Assembly (NCBI GenBank): GCA_023460795.1
Contig: JAEWPC010000026.1
Coordinates: 1 to 64,000, forward strand
Direction of reading: 5' to 3'
From: Bacillota bacterium
GTDB taxonomy: Bacteria; Bacillota; Bacilli; Paenibacillales; Paenibacillaceae
DNA length: 64,000 nucleotides
Shown: positions 7,463 to 15,305 of the stretch, piece after piece
Layout of the letters: each line of letters starts with the position of its first letter
How positions within the stretch are numbered: the stretch's first letter is position 1
The notes under the pieces: generated by a model
Told to the model about the DNA's origin: nothing
Database searches by the model: none
What the model saw: only the letters and a program-made list of their open reading frames with translations
Made by a program: the position numbers and the translations under genes

Positions 7463-8358
7463 TAGAAATACCCCTCCCGTTTGCGCCGCTCCATGCTGCC
7501 TGCCGCTTCCTTGTCGATGACGCGGCTGGTCCGTTCGGAGGTCGTTGCGGACAGCGTCTCTGCGATGACCTCATCCAGCGTATCGGCATCCGACTCGATC
7601 CCGCCCGTGAGAGGGTAACAGCCTAACGTACGGAAACGCACTTTCTTCATCTCGGGAGTTTCTCCCGGCAGCATCCGCATACGATCATCGTCCACCATAA
7701 TAATATTGCCGTCGCGATAGACGACCGGACGCTCCGCCGCGAAATACAGCGGGACGATCTCGATATTCTCGCGCTGGATATATTGCCAGATGTCCTTCTC
7801 CGTCCAGTTGGAGATCGGGAATACGCGCATGCTTTCTCCCTTATGGATACGGGTATTATAGAGCTTCCACATCTCGGGACGTTGGTTCTTAGGATCCCAA
7901 GTATGCTGTTCGTTCCGGAACGAGAAGATCCGTTCCTTGGCGCGAGACTTCTCTTCGTCGCGTCGTCCGCCTCCGAAAGCGGCGGTGAACTGATATTTCG
8001 TCAGGGCTTCTTTGAGCGCCTGCGTCTTCATAATGTCCGTATATGCTGAACCGTGATCGAACGGATTAATACCCTGAGCAATGGCAGCTTCGTTGCGGTG
8101 AGTGATCAGGTCGACGCCAAGCTCCTTCGTTTTACGGTTACAGAACTCATTCATTTCGCGGAATTTCCAACCCGTATCGATTCGAAGCAGCGGGAATGGC
8201 GGCTTCTCGGGGTAGAAAGCTTTCAACGCTAGATGAAGCATGACCGAAGAATCCTTACCGATCGAATAGAGCATAACCGGGCGCTCGCATTCGGCGGCAA
8301 CCTCACGGAAAATGTAGATCGCCTCTGCCTCGAGCTTATCTAAGTGTGTCAGTGACAA
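7462..8358 (-). CDS. cysD: sulfate adenylyltransferase subunit CysD
   Basis: This 298-residue PP-loop adenylyltransferase makes APS from sulfate and ATP. The PP-loop reads YSIGKDSSVML (about residues 33-43), followed by the conserved DTGWKFREM, GGRRDEEKSRAKER and FPISNWTE stretches. The C-terminus MERRKREGYF is typical. The frame is open to a GTG at 8367, but that codon overlaps the Shine-Dalgarno AGGAGT (8366-8371). The TTG at 8358, 8 nt downstream, is the better start (MSLTHLDKLEAEA). First gene of the cysDN operon, divergent from the LacI-family gene. Confidence 0.92.
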   Translation of the reverse strand: MSLTHLDKLEAEAIYIFREVAAECERPVMLYSIGKDSSVMLHLALKAFYPEKPPFPLLRIDTGWKFREMNEFCNRKTKELGVDLITHRNEAAIAQGINPFDHGSAYTDIMKTQALKEALTKYQFTAAFGGGRRDEEKSRAKERIFSFRNEQHTWDPKNQRPEMWKLYNTRIHKGESMRVFPISNWTEKDIWQYIQRENIEIVPLYFAAERPVVYRDGNIIMVDDDRMRMLPGETPEMKKVRFRTLGCYPLTGGIESDADTLDEVIAETLSATTSERTSRVIDKEAAGSMERRKREGYF

Positions 8359-8407
8359 GCGTATCACTCCTATATTGCCAATTATGAATCAGCACAATGT
8401 TCATCTA

Positions 8408-8436
8408 AGTATATGTATTTTTGACCGGGGTGACCA
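8408..8436 (-). promoter_or_regulatory. candidate cysDN promoter
   Basis: TGGTCA (8431-8436) and TATACT (8408-8413) are 17 nt apart on the minus strand. The -35 matches consensus at four of six positions. GGTCA occurs twice here, 10 nt apart. Confidence 0.4.
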
Positions 8437-8446
8437 GCATTGATTA

Positions 8447-8516
8447 CGCAAACGTTTCACTTAATATTCTTCGCAAAATTTGCGTGGGTTTTGCGTAAAT
8501 TCGCTTTGATTTTGCG
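8447..8516. promoter_or_regulatory. cluster of CGCAAA/TTTGCG operator-like motifs
   Basis: CGCAAA occurs at 8447-8452 (running into AAACGTTT) and 8472-8477. TTTGCG occurs at 8479-8484, 8490-8495 and 8511-8516. The pair at 8472-8484 forms the perfect inverted repeat CGCAAA-A-TTTGCG. The three TTTGCG copies are 11 and 21 nt apart, close to one and two helical turns. Lying between divergent cysD and the LacI-family gene, they are likely operators. Confidence 0.5.
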
Positions 8517-8569
8517 CTAGAACCGGCTATCATATCTTATAAACAAGCAGGAACGTAGGGGGCTGTCCG

Positions 8570-9592
8570 ATGACTCTAAAGCAAATCGCTAATATGGCCG
8601 GCGTATCCATCTCAACCGTATCGCGTATTCTGAACTCCCCTGACAATAGCTTCGCTACCAAAGAAGTTCGCGATAAGGTGTGGAAGTGTGCGAGAGATAT
8701 CGGCTACGTACCGGATCGGAATGCCAGAGAGCTCAAGCTTGGCAAGAGTACGCTCCGTAAGTCGTCCCCTCCCTCCATCTCGTGCATCTTGGGACGAACC
8801 AAACAATTGGATGACGATCCGTTCTTCGCGCAGATGTCGCGTGCCATCGAACAACAGGCATTGGAGCTGGGGTATGCCGTTCGTCATTCCTATTCGCTCT
8901 TCGATATCGAAACCGATACGTTGCTTGATCAGATCGAATCGTCACATACGGACGCCGCGATCATATTAGGCCGGTTCAGTAACGACAGCATGAGCTTCCT
9001 CGAGAAGCATTATAAGAATCTAGTCTATGTTGGGCGCAATATCATTCCCGCCAGCTGCGACCAGGTCATATGCGACGGGTATGAAGCGACGGAAATTGCG
9101 ATGCAACATCTGATGGCGAATGGACACAAGCGGATCGGATATATAGGCGAGACGGTCAACGAGGTCAGATATGAAGCGTATCGCGATATCCTCCGCAAAT
9201 CCGGTCTGGAATGGTCCGATCAATGGGTGAGTAACTGCCCGCAGAACGGTCCCGGCGGCTACCAAGGTGCCGAGGAGCTATTGGCGAAAGCCTCCCCGCT
9301 GCCGTCTGCGGTATTCTGCGCTACCGACATTGCGGCGATAGCCGCGCTGCGGCGATTCTCGGAGGCTAAAATCAAAGTGCCTGAGCAATTGTCGATTATT
9401 AGCATGGACAATATCGAGCTGTCCGGTTACGTATCTCCGATGCTTACGACGGTGGAAATGCCCATTGTCGAGATGGGGAAATGGGCGGTTCAGCTCTTGA
9501 TCGATCGTCTGAACAAGCGTCACAAGCTGCCGGCCAGAGTACTGTTGCCGAACAAGCTGGTTATTCGAGAAAGCGTCGCCAAGATGAACTGA
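8570..9592 (+). CDS. LacI/GalR-family transcriptional regulator
   Basis: The protein has 340 residues. The N-terminal LacI helix-turn-helix (residues 2-25, MTLKQIANMAGVSISTVSRI) leads into the hinge helix near residues 47-60. A periplasmic-binding-like effector domain follows to the end (IGYIGE, FCATDIAAIAAL, SIISMDN and SPMLTTVEMP are typical). The ligand cannot be read from the sequence; the family mostly senses sugars or purines. GTAGGGGG precedes the ATG. Its position between cysDN and cysH, with repeated TTTGCG motifs upstream, suggests self-regulation and perhaps control of sulfate assimilation. Confidence 0.9.
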   Translation: MTLKQIANMAGVSISTVSRILNSPDNSFATKEVRDKVWKCARDIGYVPDRNARELKLGKSTLRKSSPPSISCILGRTKQLDDDPFFAQMSRAIEQQALELGYAVRHSYSLFDIETDTLLDQIESSHTDAAIILGRFSNDSMSFLEKHYKNLVYVGRNIIPASCDQVICDGYEATEIAMQHLMANGHKRIGYIGETVNEVRYEAYRDILRKSGLEWSDQWVSNCPQNGPGGYQGAEELLAKASPLPSAVFCATDIAAIAALRRFSEAKIKVPEQLSIISMDNIELSGYVSPMLTTVEMPIVEMGKWAVQLLIDRLNKRHKLPARVLLPNKLVIRESVAKMN

Positions 9593-9596
9593 GAGG

Positions 9597-9661
9597 CTAG
9601 AACGCAAATCGGCCGTTCGAAGCGCCACAAGGCACTCTGAACGGCCGAAGCTGTGTTCTAG
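9597..9661. terminator. hairpin between the LacI-family gene and cysH
   Basis: The nested stems CTAGAAC/GTTCTAG (outer) and CGGCCGTTC/GAACGGCCG (inner) lie between two convergent genes. No long U run follows on either strand, so termination strength is uncertain. Confidence 0.55.
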
Positions 9662-9666
9662 TCTTC

Positions 9667-10359
9667 TTATTTGTGCAGACCGCACTCCGTCTTCTCATTA
9701 CCCGCCCAGCGTCCCGCGCGCGGGTCTTCTCCCGGCATGACCGGTCGCGTGCAATGCTCGCAGCCGATGCTCGGATAGTTCTGATCGTGCAGAGGGTTGT
9801 AAGGTACGTTGTTCTCGCGGATATAGTTCCAGACGTCTTCGGACGTCCAGGATGCGATCGGATTGAACTTCACGAGGCCGAACTTCACGTCGTACTCGAT
9901 CTTCTTCGCGTTAGCGCGGGTTGGCGCCTGGTCGCGGCGAATGCCCGTGATCCACGCTTCATAGCGGCCCAATACGCGCGTGAGCGGCTCGACCTTGCGA
10001 ATGTTACAGCAAGACGTCGGATCGCTCTTCCACAGTTCGTCGCCATGTTCCGCAGCCTGCTCTTCCGGCGTGATCAACGGCTTCATCTCTACGAATTTCA
10101 AGCCGTATCTCTCGATCAGCTTATCGCGTGTTTCATACGTTTCTTTAAAGTGAAAATCGGTATCGAGGTAGAAAATATCGGTTGTCGGGCTCACCTTCTG
10201 CAGCATATCGACAAGTACGACGTCTTCCGCGCCGAAGCTGCAAGCGAACGTAATATTCGGGAACGCCTCAACCGCCCATTTAATAATCGCTTCCGGCGTT
10301 TCATTCTCCAGTTCGACTTCCATCTTACGGATTAGAGCTTCTTTTTCAAGCAAGTTCAT
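9667..10359 (-). CDS. cysH: adenylylsulfate reductase, CysH family
   Basis: This 230-residue thioredoxin-dependent reductase belongs to the PAPS/APS reductase family. It carries the paired cysteine motif SCCNIRK (about 117-118) and GCEHC (about 201-204). These bind a 4Fe-4S cluster in the APS-specific type. The catalytic cysteine is in the C-terminal ECGLHK. With cysDN nearby and no cysC, direct reduction of APS to sulfite is the likely reaction. The open frame starts at 10365; spacing to GGGAGG favours the second ATG at 10359. It has its own promoter with a palindrome at the transcription start. Confidence 0.92.
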   Translation of the reverse strand: MNLLEKEALIRKMEVELENETPEAIIKWAVEAFPNITFACSFGAEDVVLVDMLQKVSPTTDIFYLDTDFHFKETYETRDKLIERYGLKFVEMKPLITPEEQAAEHGDELWKSDPTSCCNIRKVEPLTRVLGRYEAWITGIRRDQAPTRANAKKIEYDVKFGLVKFNPIASWTSEDVWNYIRENNVPYNPLHDQNYPSIGCEHCTRPVMPGEDPRAGRWAGNEKTECGLHK

Positions 10360-10376
10360 AACCATGACCCTCCCAT

Positions 10377-10396
10377 ATAAACCCGAGTGAGTTTAT
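10377..10396. promoter_or_regulatory. palindrome at the cysH transcription start
   Basis: The minus strand reads ATAAACTCACTCGGGTTTAT, two 8-nt arms (one T-G pair) around 4 nt. It begins about 8 nt after the -10 box, so it covers the expected start site. Candidate repressor operator. Confidence 0.45.
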
Positions 10397-10404
10397 CTGA
10401 ATTG

Positions 10405-10433
10405 ATTATACGACTTCGCGCACGTTAGTTCAA
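10405..10433 (-). promoter_or_regulatory. cysH promoter
   Basis: TTGAAC (10428-10433) and TATAAT (10405-10410) are 17 nt apart, a strong sigma-A type promoter about 50 nt upstream of the cysH start. Confidence 0.75.
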
Positions 10434-10482
10434 TGAGAATAAAATGTAGAAGCGTCCGTACCCATCCTATGCCCAAGGACGC

Positions 10483-10514
10483 AAAAATGCCTTTCCCCGA
10501 ATGGAGAAAGGCAT
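10483..10514 (-). terminator. terminator behind rpsI
   Basis: ATGCCTTTC and GAAAGGCAT form a 9-bp stem followed by UUUUU on the minus strand. It closes the rplM-rpsI operon. Confidence 0.85.
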
Positions 10515-10522
10515 CGTACGAA

Positions 10523-10915
10523 TTAACGTTTGGAGAACTGAGGCGCGCGACGAGCGGCTTTCAAGCCGTATTTCTTACGTTCTTTCATGCGTGGGTCGCG
10601 AGTCAGGAATCCTGCTTTCTTAAGAGCGGAGCGAAGTTCTGGATCCGCTTTGAGCAACGCACGGGAGATACCGTGACGGATTGCGCCAGCTTGGCCGGAA
10701 GTACCGCCGCCATGAGCGAGGATGTGGATATCGTATTTATTGACCGTCTCGGTCAGGTTAAGCGGTTGTTTAACGATCAGCTTCAACGTTTCGAGGTCGA
10801 AGTAGTCGTTAATTTCGCGTTTGTTGATAACGATGCGGCCTTCACCCGGCACGAGGCGAACTCGCGCAACGGAGTGCTTCCGGCGACCCGTTCCAATGTA
10901 TTGTGCTTGAGCCAT
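10523..10915 (-). CDS. rpsI: ribosomal protein S9
   Basis: This 130-residue protein of the small subunit head ends in the basic tail with KKYGLKAARRAPQFSKR, which reaches the P-site tRNA. The N-terminal GTGRRKHSVARVRL motif is diagnostic. It follows rplM by 17 nt in the usual two-gene operon. AGGGAGG lies before the ATG. Length and ends match the family with no anomaly. Confidence 0.97.
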   Translation of the reverse strand: MAQAQYIGTGRRKHSVARVRLVPGEGRIVINKREINDYFDLETLKLIVKQPLNLTETVNKYDIHILAHGGGTSGQAGAIRHGISRALLKADPELRSALKKAGFLTRDPRMKERKKYGLKAARRAPQFSKR

Positions 10916-10932
10916 TCGTAAGTCCTCCCTTT

Positions 10933-11370
10933 TTATCCGCGAAGTTCGTAAACTTCAGGTTGTTGTGCTGCATGTGGATGCTCGGCGCCAGCGTATACTT
11001 TAAGCTTGCCTTGCAGTTGGTGGCCGAGTTTGTTGTGCGGAAGCATGCCCTTAACGGCAAGTTCAATGATACGAGCAGGCTTCTTGTTCAGCATCTCTTG
11101 AGCAGTCGTCGTCTTCAAACCGCCTGGATAGTGAGAGTGCGTGTAGTATTTCTTCTGTTGGAGCTTCTTGCCCGTCAATACGATCTTGTCGGCATTGATT
11201 ACGACGACGAAGTCGCCCGTGTCGACATGAGGGGTAAATTCAGGTTTGTGTTTGCCGCGGATAAGAGCAGCAACTTCGCTTGCGAGACGACCGAGCGTTT
11301 GGCCAGCCGCGTCGACTACAAGCCATTTGCGCTCGACTTGGTTCGTCTTAGCCATGTAAGTGGTACGCAT
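10933..11370 (-). CDS. rplM: ribosomal protein L13
   Basis: This 145-residue large-subunit protein is an early assembly component. Recognised by RKWLVVDAAGQTLGRLAS, the YTHSHYPGG stretch and the end YAGAEHPHAAQQPEVYEL. It is the first gene of the rplM-rpsI operon, with its own promoter about 215 nt upstream. The long leader may hold autogenous control, as in other Firmicute L13 leaders, but I could not trace a defined structure. GAAGGAGG precedes the ATG. Confidence 0.97.
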   Translation of the reverse strand: MRTTYMAKTNQVERKWLVVDAAGQTLGRLASEVAALIRGKHKPEFTPHVDTGDFVVVINADKIVLTGKKLQQKKYYTHSHYPGGLKTTTAQEMLNKKPARIIELAVKGMLPHNKLGHQLQGKLKVYAGAEHPHAAQQPEVYELRG

Positions 11371-11584
11371 GAAAGTTCCTCCTTCGGGGATTTTGCGTTC
11401 TGGTCCCTGCTTGTATGTGATCCATCAGTTCCGTCTAATTCGTTTCATTAGTTGTGTTCTTGAAATTTCGCCGGCGCATGATCGATACTCTGATCTAGGG
11501 AGTAACCGATGTCTCATACACAGCAAAACAGCGTGACTATTCTTCACTGGGGCCGTGGGTAGCCATGAAGAAAGCACAAAATAT

Positions 11585-11613
11585 ATTGTACATGATATGG
11601 GCGATATGCGCAA
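11585..11613 (-). promoter_or_regulatory. rplM-rpsI promoter
   Basis: TTGCGC (11608-11613) and TACAAT (11585-11590) are 17 nt apart, immediately downstream of truA. The leader to rplM is about 210 nt and has no open frame of note. Confidence 0.65.
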
Positions 11614-11625
11614 GCGATAATTTAT

Positions 11626-12447
11626 TCAATAATCATACGCGACTTCCCATAACGTTAATCCGTGCGGCATCGCCGTCGGCCCCGCTTTAGACCGATCGCA
11701 TGCCGCCAATATCGCCCCGATGTCTTCCGGACGCCGCTTGCCTTCTCCGACCTGGATAAGCGTCCCTGCGATAATGCGAACCATATTATATAAGAAGCCG
11801 TTGCCCGTAATATACAGGTGCGCTACCCCGCGTTCCTTGCCGGGGTACTTCGCGCCATCCCAAGCAGCGGAATGATAGGCGTTAGGAACGCCGAACTCGA
11901 TCGGCGAGAGCTTCTCGACTTCTATCCTGGCGTCCAAGACGGTTCGGACGTGGCTCGGCTTCGTCGATAAGGGCGACGTGAACGACGAGAAGTCGTGCTC
12001 GCCGAGCAGGTGCACGAGTCCTCTGCGCATCGCCTCGAAGTTCAGCGGCGCCGGATGATGGAATTCGTATCGGCGACGGAATGGATCTTGAATCCGATTG
12101 CAGTTGATCGAGTAGCGGTACGTCTTGCGAACGGCACCGCGTCTCGAGTGGAATGACTCGGGCACGTCGAAGGCGGACTGTACGACGATATCCCCCGGCA
12201 GTCTCGAGTTAAGCGCGAGCGCCCAGCGTTCGGCCGGTATGCTCGATTCGGTAAAGAAGTTGGCGACCTGAGCTCTTGCGTGGACGCCGGCATCCGTCCG
12301 GCCGGAACCGATGAGCTTCACCTTCTCGCCGGATAACGCGAATATGGCGTCCTCTAGCTTATCTTGAACCGTATTGCCCCCAGGCTGGCTCTGAAAGCCG
12401 AAATAGTCGGTCCCGTCGTAGCTGATGAGCAGTCCGATATTACGCAA
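11626..12447 (-). CDS. truA: tRNA pseudouridine synthase A
   Basis: This 273-residue enzyme converts uridines 38-40 of tRNA anticodon arms to pseudouridine. The catalytic aspartate lies in GSGRTDAGVHA (about residues 50-60). YRYSINCN and the HLLGEHDFSSF stretch are conserved. The open frame continues upstream to 12477, but AGGAGG sits 7 nt before a TTG at 12447 (MRNIGLLISYDG), which fits the family N-terminus. In Bacillus an ECF transporter module separates rplQ and truA; here truA follows rplQ directly after a terminator. Confidence 0.93.
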   Translation of the reverse strand: MRNIGLLISYDGTDYFGFQSQPGGNTVQDKLEDAIFALSGEKVKLIGSGRTDAGVHARAQVANFFTESSIPAERWALALNSRLPGDIVVQSAFDVPESFHSRRGAVRKTYRYSINCNRIQDPFRRRYEFHHPAPLNFEAMRRGLVHLLGEHDFSSFTSPLSTKPSHVRTVLDARIEVEKLSPIEFGVPNAYHSAAWDGAKYPGKERGVAHLYITGNGFLYNMVRIIAGTLIQVGEGKRRPEDIGAILAACDRSKAGPTAMPHGLTLWEVAYDY

Positions 12448-12474
12448 CGGTACGCCTCCTCCCGCAATCTCCAA

Positions 12475-12515
12475 CAAAAAAAGGATGATCCGAATGCATG
12501 ATTCGGTCCATCCTT
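12475..12515 (-). terminator. terminator behind rplQ
   Basis: AAGGATG and CATCCTT close a long stem with the inner CCGAAT/ATTCGG, followed by a run of seven U. It ends the S10-spc-alpha block. Confidence 0.85.
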
Positions 12516-12528
12516 CTTTGCTCCGTTC

Positions 12529-12894
12529 TTACGCGCGATCTACAAGCTCGAGATACACCATCGGAGCGGAATCTCCGCGACGAGGTCCAAGCTTCAGAAT
12601 GCGAGTATATCCACCTGGACGTTCCGCGTAACGCGGCGCCAAATCGGAGAACAGTTTTTGGATGGCGTCTTGATCACCGTTAAGGGTCTCACGACGCACG
12701 AAAGCTGCTACCTGACGACGCGCGTGCAGGTCACCGCGCTTAGCGAGAGTAATTAACTTCTCGGCGATGGAGCGGACTTCCTTCGCTTTCGCTTCGGTCG
12801 TCTGAATGCGCTCGTTCAGGAACAGGTCGGTAACCAAATCACGGAACAATGCTTTCCGCGAGCTGGAGTCGCGACTCAGTTTTTGATAAGCCAT
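12529..12894 (-). CDS. rplQ: ribosomal protein L17
   Basis: This 121-residue large-subunit protein lies near the exit tunnel. Recognised by LSRDSSSRKALFRDLVTDL, the ERIQTTEAKAKEVRS stretch and the family end RGDSAPMVYLELVD. It is the last gene of the alpha operon, about 60 nt behind rpoA. GGGAGG precedes the ATG. A strong terminator follows. Confidence 0.97.
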   Translation of the reverse strand: MAYQKLSRDSSSRKALFRDLVTDLFLNERIQTTEAKAKEVRSIAEKLITLAKRGDLHARRQVAAFVRRETLNGDQDAIQKLFSDLAPRYAERPGGYTRILKLGPRRGDSAPMVYLELVDRA

Positions 12895-12956
12895 CTGTTT
12901 TCCCTCCCTTGTGCGTGATGATTGCTCATCACTTGCTGCTATCTCTCATCACGATG

Positions 12957-13901
12957 TTATTCCTCGAAACGCAGACCGAGTCCGAGCTCTTCGAGCTTCT
13001 CTTGAACTTCCTCGAGGGATTTCCGGCCCAGGTTACGAACCTTCATCATGTCCTCTTCGGTTTTCGTGATCAGCTCTTGAACGGTATTGATACCGGCGCG
13101 TTTGAGGCAGTTGTAGGAACGGACGGAAAGATCGAGCTCTTCGATCGTCATCTCGAGCACTTTCTCTTTCTTGTCCTCTTCCTTCTCCTTCATCGTTTCC
13201 GTATCTTTAGCTTCATCCGTCAGGCCAACGAACAGCGACAAGTGATCCGTTAGGATCTTGGCGCCCAAGCTGACTGCTTCTTCCGGCCGAATGCTTCCAT
13301 CCGTCCATACTTCGAGCGTGAGCTTGTCATAGTTCGTCACTTGGCCGACGCGGGTATTCTCGACTTGATAATTCACGCGCGTAATCGGCGTGTAGATCGA
13401 ATCGATTGGAATAACTCCGATCGGTTGGTCTTCCTTCTTATTGCGATCCGCCGGAACGTAACCGCGTCCCTGTCTAGCGAAGATGCGCATATGAAGTCTG
13501 CTGCCAGCAGCAAGCGTAGCGATATGCAGATCCGGATTAAGAATCTCCACGTCGCTGTCCGCCCGAATATCTCCAGCCGTGACTACGCCATCGCCTTCCG
13601 CGTCGATCTCAAGCACTTTCTCCTCGTCGGAGTGAATCTTGAGGGACAATCGCTTCAGGTTGAGGATAATTTCCGTCACGTCTTCCATGACGCCCGGAAT
13701 CGTGGAAAATTCATGAAGCACGCCATCGATCTGTACCGATATAACGGCTGCGCCCGGCAAGGACGACAACAGAATGCGGCGAAGAGAGTTGCCAAGCGTC
13801 ATGCCGTAACCGCGCTCAAGCGGCTCGACGACGAACTTGCCGTATCTCTTATCGTCTTGAATTTCCACCGAATCGATTTTTGGTTTCTCGATCACTATCA
13901 C
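12957..13901 (-). CDS. rpoA: RNA polymerase alpha subunit
   Basis: This 314-residue protein has an N-terminal dimerisation domain (about 1-230, with GYGMTLGNSLRRILLSS), an acidic linker rich in Glu and Lys, and a C-terminal domain (about 245-314) that contacts UP elements and activators. The frame begins at an ATG at 13907 only 2 nt after GGAGG. The GTG at 13901, 8 nt after it, is the likelier start (MIVIEKPKID). It is preceded by a short hairpin at 13919-13934. Position between rpsK and rplQ is standard. Confidence 0.97.
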   Translation of the reverse strand: MIVIEKPKIDSVEIQDDKRYGKFVVEPLERGYGMTLGNSLRRILLSSLPGAAVISVQIDGVLHEFSTIPGVMEDVTEIILNLKRLSLKIHSDEEKVLEIDAEGDGVVTAGDIRADSDVEILNPDLHIATLAAGSRLHMRIFARQGRGYVPADRNKKEDQPIGVIPIDSIYTPITRVNYQVENTRVGQVTNYDKLTLEVWTDGSIRPEEAVSLGAKILTDHLSLFVGLTDEAKDTETMKEKEEDKKEKVLEMTIEELDLSVRSYNCLKRAGINTVQELITKTEEDMMKVRNLGRKSLEEVQEKLEELGLGLRFEE

Positions 13902-13918
13902 AACCATAACCTCCTTCG

Positions 13919-13934
13919 AACGTCGCCAGACGTT
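13919..13934 (-). repeat. short hairpin directly upstream of the rpoA ribosome site
   Basis: AACGTC-TGGC-GACGTT is a perfect 6-bp stem with a 4-nt loop, ending about 2 nt before AAGGAGG. The 175-nt rpsK-rpoA gap is unusually long for this block and shows no open frame. The hairpin may affect rpoA translation. Confidence 0.4.
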
Positions 13935-14076
13935 GCCGATTGCTCACCCAGAATGCATTCATTCAGCGCTCATGACATGAGGCTAATTGTTAATCGGGTA
14001 AACCATGTAGTATGCCTAACCGTTACAACCATTATTCTCAAGTTGTTCTTGTTTGATACCACAGGAGCAACGCGGC

Positions 14077-14475
14077 TTATACGCGGCGGCGCTTCGGAGG
14101 ACGGCAACCGTTATGCGGGATCGGAGTCACGTCTTTGATCATGCTGACTTCAAGACCAGCGGCTTGCAACGAACGGATCGCAGCTTCGCGGCCGGCGCCA
14201 GGACCTTTAACCATGACTTCAACGAGACGCATACCGTGCTCCATCGCAGCGCGCGCTGCAGATTCCGCTGCCATTTGGGCTGCGAACGGCGTGCTTTTGC
14301 GGGAGCCTTTAAAGCCAAGGTTGCCGGAGCTCGCCCAGGATACCGCATTGCCATGCGGATCCGTAATCGTCACGATCGTGTTGTTGAACGTCGAACGGAT
14401 ATGTGCAACGCCCGAGTCGATATTTTTCCGGTCACGACGCTTGGTACGAACGACTTTCTTGCCTTTTTGTGCCAT
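14077..14475 (-). CDS. rpsK: ribosomal protein S11
   Basis: This 132-residue small-subunit platform protein sits at the mRNA exit. Motifs are GVAHIRSTFNNTIVTITD, SSGNLGFKGSRKSTPFAAQ and the end DVTPIPHNGCRPPKRRRV. It lies 18 nt behind rpsM in the alpha operon. GGGGGG upstream serves as ribosome site. Length normal. Confidence 0.97.
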   Translation of the reverse strand: MAQKGKKVVRTKRRDRKNIDSGVAHIRSTFNNTIVTITDPHGNAVSWASSGNLGFKGSRKSTPFAAQMAAESAARAAMEHGMRLVEVMVKGPGAGREAAIRSLQAAGLEVSMIKDVTPIPHNGCRPPKRRRV

Positions 14476-14493
14476 GTTTGTTAACCCCCCTTA

Positions 14494-14862
14494 TTACTTC
14501 TTCTTGTTCGCTACTGTACGACGAGGACCTTTGCGCGTACGCGCGTTCGTCTTCGAACGTTGACCGCGAACCGGGAGGCCGCGGCGATGACGGACGCCGC
14601 GGTAGCAGCCAATCTCGATCAGTCGCTTGATGTTTAGTGCAATTTCGCGACGCAAGTCGCCCTCGACCTTTTGCGATTTGTCGATCGCTTCACGGAGCTT
14701 AGCAAGCTCGTCTTCAGTCAGATCGCGAACGCGAGTGTCGGGATTGACGCCCGTAGATGCAAGCAGCTTCTGGGAAGTGGATTTACCAATTCCGAAGATG
14801 TACGTGAGGGCGATTTCTACGCGTTTGTCGCGTGGAAGGTCAACACCAGCAATACGTGCCAT
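14494..14862 (-). CDS. rpsM: ribosomal protein S13
   Basis: This 122-residue head protein contacts the large subunit and P-site tRNA. Motifs are MARIAGVDLPRDKRVEIALTY, GCYRGVRHRRGLPVRGQR and the basic tail TRKGPRRTVANKKK. GAGGAGG precedes the ATG. It follows rpmJ by 20 nt in the usual order rpmJ-rpsM-rpsK-rpoA. Confidence 0.97.
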   Translation of the reverse strand: MARIAGVDLPRDKRVEIALTYIFGIGKSTSQKLLASTGVNPDTRVRDLTEDELAKLREAIDKSQKVEGDLRREIALNIKRLIEIGCYRGVRHRRGLPVRGQRSKTNARTRKGPRRTVANKKK

Positions 14863-14882
14863 TAATGAGCACCTCCTCTAGA

Positions 14883-14996
14883 TTAGCCTTGTTTTTGTTT
14901 GTGTTTCGGATTTTCGCAGATAACCATCACGTTGCCTTTGCGACGAATGACTTTGCATTTTTCGCAAATCGGCTTGACCGAAGGTCTCACCTTCAT
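14883..14996 (-). CDS. rpmJ: ribosomal protein L36, zinc-binding form
   Basis: This 37-residue protein was read from the reverse strand. It begins MKVRPSVKPICEKCKVI. The zinc ligands Cys11, Cys14, Cys27 and His32 are all present, so this is the C+ form. GGAGG lies 8 nt before the ATG. It sits between infA and rpsM, as in other Firmicutes. Confidence 0.96.
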   Translation of the reverse strand: MKVRPSVKPICEKCKVIRRKGNVMVICENPKHKQKQG

Positions 14997-15083
14997 GATA
15001 ATGTCCTCCTTATTTGTGCGGTCAATGGTGTGAGCCTCTGGCGCCACGGATTGACCGTCACGCTTTCGGTAGACCGGACGAAC

Positions 15084-15305
15084 TTATTTGCGGTAAGTGA
15101 TACGGCCCCGCGTCAGATCATAGGGCGACAGCTGGATAACAACTTTGTCTCCCGTCAGAATACGGATGAAGTGCATCCGCAGCTTCCCGGAAACATGCGC
15201 CAGAATCTGATGTCCGTTCTCGAGTTCTACCTTGAACATCGCATTCGGCAGCGGTTCAATGACCGTTCCTTCCACCTCGATGACGTCCTCTTTGGCCACC
15301 GTCAT
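15084..15305 (-). CDS. infA: translation initiation factor IF-1
   Basis: This 73-residue OB-fold protein occupies the A site during initiation. The sequence MTVAKEDVIEVEGTVIEPLP and the end LTRGRITYRK are diagnostic. Its ATG overlaps the stop of the upstream KOW-protein gene (ATGA), so translation is probably coupled. rpmJ follows after about 90 nt. Confidence 0.97.
   Translation of the reverse strand: MTVAKEDVIEVEGTVIEPLPNAMFKVELENGHQILAHVSGKLRMHFIRILTGDKVVIQLSPYDLTRGRITYRK

Noticed and set aside
8570..9592. Calling the LacI-family gene ccpA
   Set aside because: Context and effector domain do not support it, and no cre-type consensus is evident upstream; ligand left open.
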